Shown: positions 60,501-64,000 of the stretch, piece by piece | Layout: each line of letters opens with the position of its first letter | Numbering within the stretch: the first letter of the stretch is position 1 | Assembly: GCF_001984155.1 (NCBI RefSeq) | Contig: NZ_MTQO01000030.1 | Coordinates: 1-64,000 of the forward strand | Origin: Actinosynnema sp. ALI-1.44 | GTDB lineage: Bacteria > Actinomycetota > Actinomycetes > Mycobacteriales > Pseudonocardiaceae | DNA: 64,000 bases | Direction: 5' to 3' | The notes under the pieces: generated by a model | Databases searched by the model: none | Seen by the model: only the letters and a program-made list of their open reading frames with translations | What the model was told of the DNA's origin: nothing | Position numbers and translations under genes: made by a program

Positions 60501-61295
60501 CAGCAACTGGGGATATGCCAGGCAGTGATCGTAAAAGTCGGCGCGCACCCCGAGCACCACCACCGCCGGTGGGTTGTCCGCCGGTTCGGCGGCCGAGCAT
60601 AGGGCTTCGATGAAGGACCGGCGGTCGGACTCGTCCTCACATAGCGTGAACACTTCCTCGAACTGATCGATGACCAGTACCAAGCGCGAGCGCTGCGGGC
60701 CGAGCGCAGCCCGCAGCCCGGAACGAAACCGACCGGACCGGAGCCCCTCCCGCAGTCCCGTGTCTGAGGCGCCGAGTAGCTTGGCCACCCGCTCGGCCAG
60801 CATGTCAACGGGATGCGCGGTCGGGGTGGCGACCAGCACCGGCCAGTCCGGCGAACCGGGAACCGGTACCGCACCACTGGCCAGTGCCGGGACCAACCCG
60901 GCTCGCAGCACCGAGGACTTGCCCGCACCGGACGCCCCGAACACCACCAGCGGGAGCGCGCTGCGCACCGATTCACCGAGCCGCCCCGCCAGCGTCGCCG
61001 TGGTCTGTTGACGGCCGAAGAACCAGTCCGCGTCTTCGGTTTCGAACGCCGCCAGACCCCGGTACGGGCACACAGGAGCAGCAGCGGCCGCTATCAGTTC
61101 GGCGAACATCCCACCGGTGTCCAGCGCCGCATCCAGCCGGCAGGCCAATTCCGCGGTCGCCGGTTTGCGGCCGTGCTCGATATTGCTCAGATAGCCCTTG
61201 CTGTAATGCACCAGCCGCGACAGTTCGGCCAGCGACAAACCCCGGTCGCATCGCAATCGGCGCAACTCGGCGGCGAAACCCCCAGGATTCTGCAC
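57507..61295 (-). CDS. XRE - nSTAND NTPase - membrane helix - WD40 protein
   Basis: 1262 residues from GTG 61295. An XRE helix-turn-helix is at 6-62 (LSLAELSRLVHYSKGYLSNI). The STAND NTPase (about 75-500) begins PYRGLAAFETEDADWFFGR, has Walker A GASGAGKSS and Walker B LVLVIDQFEEVF. One hydrophobic helix lies near 555 (LVALLSVLLVLAGTSVGYA). Fourteen WD40-type units follow (RLWDITDP-like), enough for two seven-bladed propellers. STAND proteins oligomerise upon ligand sensing by the repeats. The XRE domain and the membrane helix together are notable. Role unknown; signalling or defence are possible. Confidence 0.88.
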   Translation of the reverse strand: MQNPGGFAAELRRLRCDRGLSLAELSRLVHYSKGYLSNIEHGRKPATAELACRLDAALDTGGMFAELIAAAAAPVCPYRGLAAFETEDADWFFGRQQTTATLAGRLGESVRSALPLVVFGASGAGKSSVLRAGLVPALASGAVPVPGSPDWPVLVATPTAHPVDMLAERVAKLLGASDTGLREGLRSGRFRSGLRAALGPQRSRLVLVIDQFEEVFTLCEDESDRRSFIEALCSAAEPADNPPAVVVLGVRADFYDHCLAYPQLLTAVQDNQFAVGAMSGPEVAEAITAPAIRAELDLEPGLVEVLLRDLGLDHGTAQGQCGYQPGALPLLSHALLATWQQRTHHRLTVAGYQHTGGISGALAATAEHVYTSLNPAGQRAARQLLLRLVRVGEDGTDTRRRADRAAVVGHASDQAAAMTALETMAAARLVSLDQQTVEITHEVLLRAWPRLHGWLTEDRAGLRTHHQLTEATSAWAALGRDPGALYRGSRLVTAQEWASTNENALTEPERQFLADSTAAETAERDASRRRTRRLRQLVALLSVLLVLAGTSVGYATHAERQAEKQRDIALARKAAGDAAILRDTDPALAIQLSLAAHRLAPTAETRDNLLSTFITPYASRLIGHTAEVPGVAVGPDSRLVATASADRTARLWDATEIRHPRELATLPHTELLKGVTFTPDGRILATVGDRAVRLWDITDPRQPRSLAALDHPNTVNSVAFNPDGRIAASVGDDRTARVWDLSDPRTPRQLANLPGRRDAIWFATFSPDGRLLVTTGDTVRLWDVGDPQRPRELGTLVGHAERQAVAAVAFHPDNRIVATASDDHTLRLWDISDPQAPQGIATLTGHTGSVHSVAFSPDGQILASTGETTRLWNVADPRHPGAMATLFGGVYSVAFSRDGAMLATAGGDHTARLWNLRELPLTGHTDVVGEATFSPDGRLLASPSRDHTVRLWDTTGPRLRKPVAVLTGHTHVVRGAVFSPDGRTVASSSDDGTVRLWDITDAHAPRMITVLGPHTGEISGIAFSPDGRVLATGGMRTAALWDVTDLKHPRELSRLDGYPQMVWYLAFSPDGRTLLSNSGGDSSIRLWNVTDPAHPRQLPFPFGHTDTGAALRRDGLLLATTPNGNSNDDLVRLVDLSDPSQPREVATLTGHAALIYSARFSPDGRILATAGADNTARLWDVTDPRHPRPLATFTNPAGAVTYATFSPDGRTLATSTNQTITLLATDIDEVSARVCASAHPRMSGTDWQRHFPDVAYQPPCPD

Positions 61296-61623
61296 GTTCC
61301 AATCCCCCTACCGGGACCGTATCCCTGATCTTGCGCCGAGGAGGATACGGCCACTCCCTAGCCGCCTCGACGGCTTTCGTGTCAACGTATGAGCACTCCG
61401 CCGGATCCCGGACGATCTTCACATCGCCGGTGTGTACGCGGTACCGCCCGCCGGGGGTATCCGCTTTCGGTCGTGTGCGACTACGGCATCCCACGGCTCG
61501 ATCAACCGTCTGGCAGCGCACACCGGTCACTCAGCGAAACAACCACTGGCCCGCCGGATCGCACTGGGCAACCTGGTGTCCCAGCAGCGACTTTCTCCTG
61601 TCAATCGGAAAGGATTCTCCACC
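61296..61623. other. 328-bp divergent intergenic region
   Basis: It separates the nSTAND gene from the secreted small protein. No ORF with support is present, although the frame of the small protein is open back to 61432. It should carry both promoters. AAAGGATTCTCCACC just before 61624 is a good ribosome binding site for the secreted protein. Confidence 0.4.
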
Positions 61624-62019
61624 ATGCCGATGTTTGTTCAAACCAAACGAACCCTCGCCGGGGCGTTGGCCATCGGAGCCACCGTCGTTGGCCTCTCGGC
61701 CGGTCCGTCGATCGCCTCGGCCGGCACCACACCACAAAACACGAGCCAGGCGAGGGCCGTCTCATCGTTTGCCCAGATCCGGTGCTACGGCGGGGTGACA
61801 GACGGGACAATCGTGTCGTGGTACGGCGCCCCGGTGAGCGTAGGACAACCCGTGGTCGCCTCCGCAGTGGAAGCAGGTGGGGGCAACCCAACCCAGGAAT
61901 TCTTTGGCGCCTATCGAATCTACGCCGAAGGCACCGCCGTCAAGGACGGCGCCGTGCAGGTCAGGATCCACACCGGGTCGACCGCACCCACCGACATCTG
62001 CGTCCACTACGTCGGCTGA
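61624..62019 (+). CDS. Small secreted protein of unknown function
   Basis: 131 residues from ATG 61624 with AAAGGA 9 bases upstream. Signal peptide about 1-33 (TLAGALAIGATVVGLSAGPS, ASA cleavage). The mature part of about 95 residues contains two cysteines (IRCYGGVTDG and TDICVHYVG), which may form a disulfide linking both ends. No family recognised. Confidence 0.75.
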   Translation: MPMFVQTKRTLAGALAIGATVVGLSAGPSIASAGTTPQNTSQARAVSSFAQIRCYGGVTDGTIVSWYGAPVSVGQPVVASAVEAGGGNPTQEFFGAYRIYAEGTAVKDGAVQVRIHTGSTAPTDICVHYVG

Positions 62020-62082
62020 GCCAGTCGAACCTCTTCGCGGGGTGGTATGCCGAGCCGCTCTTACCGCATCACCATGGGGTGT

Positions 62083-62184
62083 ATGAGCGACGAGTGCGGC
62101 GCCGCACTGGCCGCGGTCGGGCCACGACTGTGTGAGGTGCGCCACCGCCGGGCCTCGATCACGGCAAAACCGACAGCAGCATAG
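62083..62184 (+). pseudogene. Possible N-terminal fragment of an XRE regulator
   Basis: A 33-residue frame, SDECGAALAAVGPRLCEVRH, resembles the leader of a family of XRE regulators (xxLGxxLxxVGPRLRxLR) that precedes the helix-turn-helix. The frame stops where that domain should begin. The likeness is short, so this is tentative. Confidence 0.3.
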
Positions 62185-62198
62185 AACGTGTTGCGAGA

Positions 62199-62234
62199 AA
62201 GGGCGACGAGTGGCTCAATCCGCTCGTCGCCCTT
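62199..62234. terminator. Strong hairpin, likely bidirectional terminator
   Basis: A perfect 12-bp stem (AAGGGCGACGAG at 62199-62210 with CTCGTCGCCCTT at 62223-62234) around a 12-base loop. It is followed by CCTGTTG, not by a T-run. The rest of 62020-62519 holds no recognisable gene apart from a short XRE-like fragment. Confidence 0.65.
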
Positions 62235-62519
62235 CCTGTTGTCACCGTCGACGGACCACGCGGACGTATCAGAGGGACGACGGCTACCTCTGAGAGGTGA
62301 ACGCAACTCACCCACTGGGGAGGCCCGTCAGTGAATTGTGACGACACCCGCGATGTGCCGGTGGTACGTCGCCGTGGTGCCCGGAGTTAGTGGTGCCGCG
62401 GTGACACACGAGCCTGCTCGAGCAGATTGGCTAGAGCTTGGTGTCGGATCCTGGGTGCACCGTTCGTGGAGGAGGTGAGCGGCCGCCACGAGGGCACCGC
62501 CAGGATCACAGGGGAGGAG

Positions 62520-62579
62520 ATGTCGCACCCGCATCCCGTAGCCCGCCGCATGTACGACCTGATTGATCCCATCGGCCTA
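62520..62579 (+). pseudogene. SCO6745-family gene cut by an IS element after 20 codons
   Basis: ATG 62520 has an excellent GGGGAGGAG ribosome binding site. The 20 codons SHPHPVARRMYDLIDPIGL resemble the N-terminus of SCO6745-family proteins (ARRMWxLVEPIHAVTYF type). The IS begins in the next codon. No continuation of this frame is seen right of the IS, so the rest was lost or the insertion came with a deletion. Confidence 0.55.
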
Positions 62580-63455
62580 AGGGATCAGTTCAGAATGAGT
62601 TTTCGTAGGCAGATGATGGAGCAGGCAAGGCTGAGGATGGCTTCGTGGACATCGGTTCGGCGTTCGGTGCGGATGCGTAAGCGCCGGAAGCTTCTGAGCC
62701 AGGCGAATGTCCGCGCTACCGGCCAGCGGATCTTGCCCAGTCCGGAGCCGTGCTCGGCGCCTCGACGAGCGATGACCGGGATGACGCCGCGGTCACGCGC
62801 CAAGCGGCGGTACTTGTCGTGGTCGTAGCCGATCGGCGTAGAGCCGCACTGGTCGTCGTCGTGGTTTGCCGACCACGCCTCGAATGGGCGGGATGGCCTC
62901 GATCAGTGGGATCAACTGTGTGACGTCGTTGCGGTGCCCGCCGGTGAGTGTGATCGCGAGCGGAGTGCCGTGTGTGTCGGTGATCAGGTGGTGCTTGGAG
63001 CCAGGCTTGCGTCGGTCGACCGGGCTCGGCCCGGGGTGGTCCCCCTGTGAGCGCGCGCAAGTGCGTGGAGTCCACCAGCGCGGCCGAGAGGTCCAGCAGG
63101 CCCGCCGCGCGAAGCTCGGCGAGCAGCAACTCGTGCAGTTGCTGCCAGACCCCGGCCTCGTGCCACTCGGTCAACCGCCGCCAACAGGTAGCACCCGAGG
63201 CATCGAACAAGGCGGTGGGCAGCCGGTTCCAGCCGATACCGGTACGCACTACATACAGAATGCCCTCCAGTGCGGCCCGGTCGTCGGCCCGCTTGCGGCC
63301 GGGATGGCGAAACCGCCGCGCACGCGTCGGAATCAACGGCTGCAGGCGCGTCCACAGCTCGTTGGTCAGGACCTCTTCCTCACCCATCCGTCGATCGTGG
63401 AACACCGTGCCGCGTCAGCCAAGCCGGCACGCCATCTCATTCTGAACTGATCCCT
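62580..63455. mobile_element. IS5-family insertion sequence, 876 bp
   Basis: Terminal inverted repeats: AGGGATCAGTTCAGAATGA at 62580-62598, with its reverse complement ending at 63455. They extend over 20 bases without mismatch. A TA target duplication flanks them (62578-62579 and 63456-63457). The transposase of DDE type is on the minus strand and its stop codon lies inside the left repeat. The length and TA duplication fit the IS427-like group of IS5. The transposase is frame-disrupted. Confidence 0.88.
62585..63405 (-). pseudogene. IS5-family DDE transposase, frame-disrupted
   Basis: The N-terminal part (TNELWTRLQPLIPTRARRFR, GILYVVRTGIGWNRLPTALF, LVDSTHLRALTGG with catalytic Asp) is one frame. 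Within a G-run near 63035-63045 the continuation (SPVDRRKPGSKHHLITDTHG, with the family ITLTGGHRNDVTQL) is in another frame. A second break comes near 62835 at RLYADR, after which ARDRGVIPVIARRGAEHGSG resumes to LILN and stop. The first break could be the programmed frameshift known in IS427-type elements; the second is a real lesion. Confidence 0.8.
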
Positions 63456-63457
63456 TA

Positions 63458-63778
63458 CTCCGGGTAGTTGAGCAAATCCGCGATGCGACAGGGTTGGTCA
63501 CCTGACCCGTCGTCCGGGTCGTGCCCCGACGGCGGGCGGCGCGGGACGACACTGAGGGAGGGGAACACATGACAGTTCAGGACGTGTATCTACACTCCCC
63601 TGCATGAGCCATACCAGTTCCGCAGCACCCGATGCCGATCAACGCGACGATCGTGCACGCCCGGACCTTATTCCCGGGCGTATGAGAACCTGCGTCTGCT
63701 GTCGGCGATGACTGACCATTGAGGACGCGGCCGATGGGGATCGCTGGGGAACGTTCGATCACCGAGAAAGAGTGACGA
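63458..63778. other. 321-bp stretch with no recognisable gene
   Basis: Short frames on both strands show no domain. The region lies between the right IS end and the arginase-family gene and should hold that gene's promoter; no hexamers can be named with confidence. Confidence 0.4.
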
Positions 63779-64000
63779 GTGCGACGGTTGACGGTGCTCG
63801 GGGTACCCAACAGCGCGGGTGCCTATTGCGTCGGAGTGGAGAAGGCGCCGGCGGCACTCCGCGATGCTGGTCTTATTTCCGCGCTTGGCGCCACCGGAAA
63901 CGACGTGGTGGATGCGGGAGACCTGACCGTGCGGCGGTGGATCCCCGATCGGGAGCGTCCCCTATCGCAGAATCTCGACGAGGAGATCGCAGCGGTCGAG
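63779..64000 (+). CDS. Arginase/agmatinase-family protein, N-terminal part (runs off the window)
   Basis: GTG 63779 opens a frame to the window end. The start RRLTVLGVPNSAGAYCVGVE, KAPAALRDAGLISALGATGN and VDAGDLTVRRWIPD are the N-terminal motifs of a ureohydrolase subfamily (GVPSSxGAxxxGxExAPxALR). The metal-binding Asp/His motifs would lie beyond 64000. GAAAGAG is 9 bases upstream. The substrate is open (arginine, agmatine, guanidine-type or formiminoglutamate). Confidence 0.75.
   Translation, partial: MRRLTVLGVPNSAGAYCVGVEKAPAALRDAGLISALGATGNDVVDAGDLTVRRWIPDRERPLSQNLDEEIAAVE

Noticed and set aside
63577-63810. Minus-strand 77-residue ORF before the arginase-family gene
   Set aside because: It overlaps the arginase start, has no domain and no ribosome binding site that I can see.

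Overview
The window is a high-GC actinobacterial chromosome segment. The first 13.5 kb (TPR protein, NagD-like HAD phosphatase, small ORF, tlyA, nadK, recN, steA, mctB-like, pyrG, NUDIX) and the block xerD - parA - scpA - scpB - rluB - der follow the order I recall for M. tuberculosis Rv1691-Rv1713. Codon use and family variants suggest Pseudonocardiales (Amycolatopsis, Kibdelosporangium or Lentzea type), but this is inference; no species can be named from the sequence alone.

Layout. 1-1.6 kb: 3' part of a 23S rRNA gene, 5S rRNA and a strong terminator. 1.75-13.5 kb: a dense forward operon of housekeeping genes, many overlapping by 4 bases. 13.5-43.2 kb: about 30 kb of accessory genes lie between the NUDIX gene and xerD, which are close neighbours in mycobacteria. 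In order these are: (a) a graveyard with relics of an NRPS/AMP ligase, an enoyl-CoA hydratase and a sigma/anti-sigma pair, next to an intact sigma/anti-sigma pair; (b) an ethanolamine-type gamma-glutamylation pathway (permease, GlnA4-like synthetase, class I glutamine amidotransferase-like hydrolase, aldehyde dehydrogenase, SDR); (c) a tRNA-Cys-like sequence and two decayed genes; (d) SDR, OsmC, APC permease, RidA, HxlR regulator; (e) a NarL-type two-component pair; (f) a tandem glycine riboswitch with glyA-sdaA and a FadR-type regulator; (g) a TPR-CHAT protease-like operon; (h) envelope-type proteins with an OmpR-type two-component pair; (i) ilvD and a TM2 protein. 43.2-55.5 kb: xerD, ArsR, parA, an RHH-like protein, scpA, scpB, rluB, a reversed RibD-like fusion, a chitinase with two DasR-type operators, a DAO oxidase, GNAT, plsC, der and tRNA-Pro(GGG). 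55.5-64 kb: remains of an actinomycete integrative element, a 1262-residue XRE-nSTAND-WD40 protein, a secreted small protein, a degenerate IS5-family element that cut a SCO6745-like gene, and the start of an arginase-family gene.

How the genes may work together. Ethanolamine taken up by the permease would be gamma-glutamylated, oxidised twice and hydrolysed to glycine plus glutamate. GlyA and SdaA could then take glycine to serine and pyruvate under a glycine riboswitch about 7 kb away. This pathway link is inference from family knowledge. The parA-scpA-scpB block serves chromosome segregation. The most system-like accessory loci are the TPR-CHAT pair (31.8-34.6 kb) and the nSTAND-WD40 protein (57.5-61.3 kb), both of architectures often found in bacterial conflict or signalling systems.
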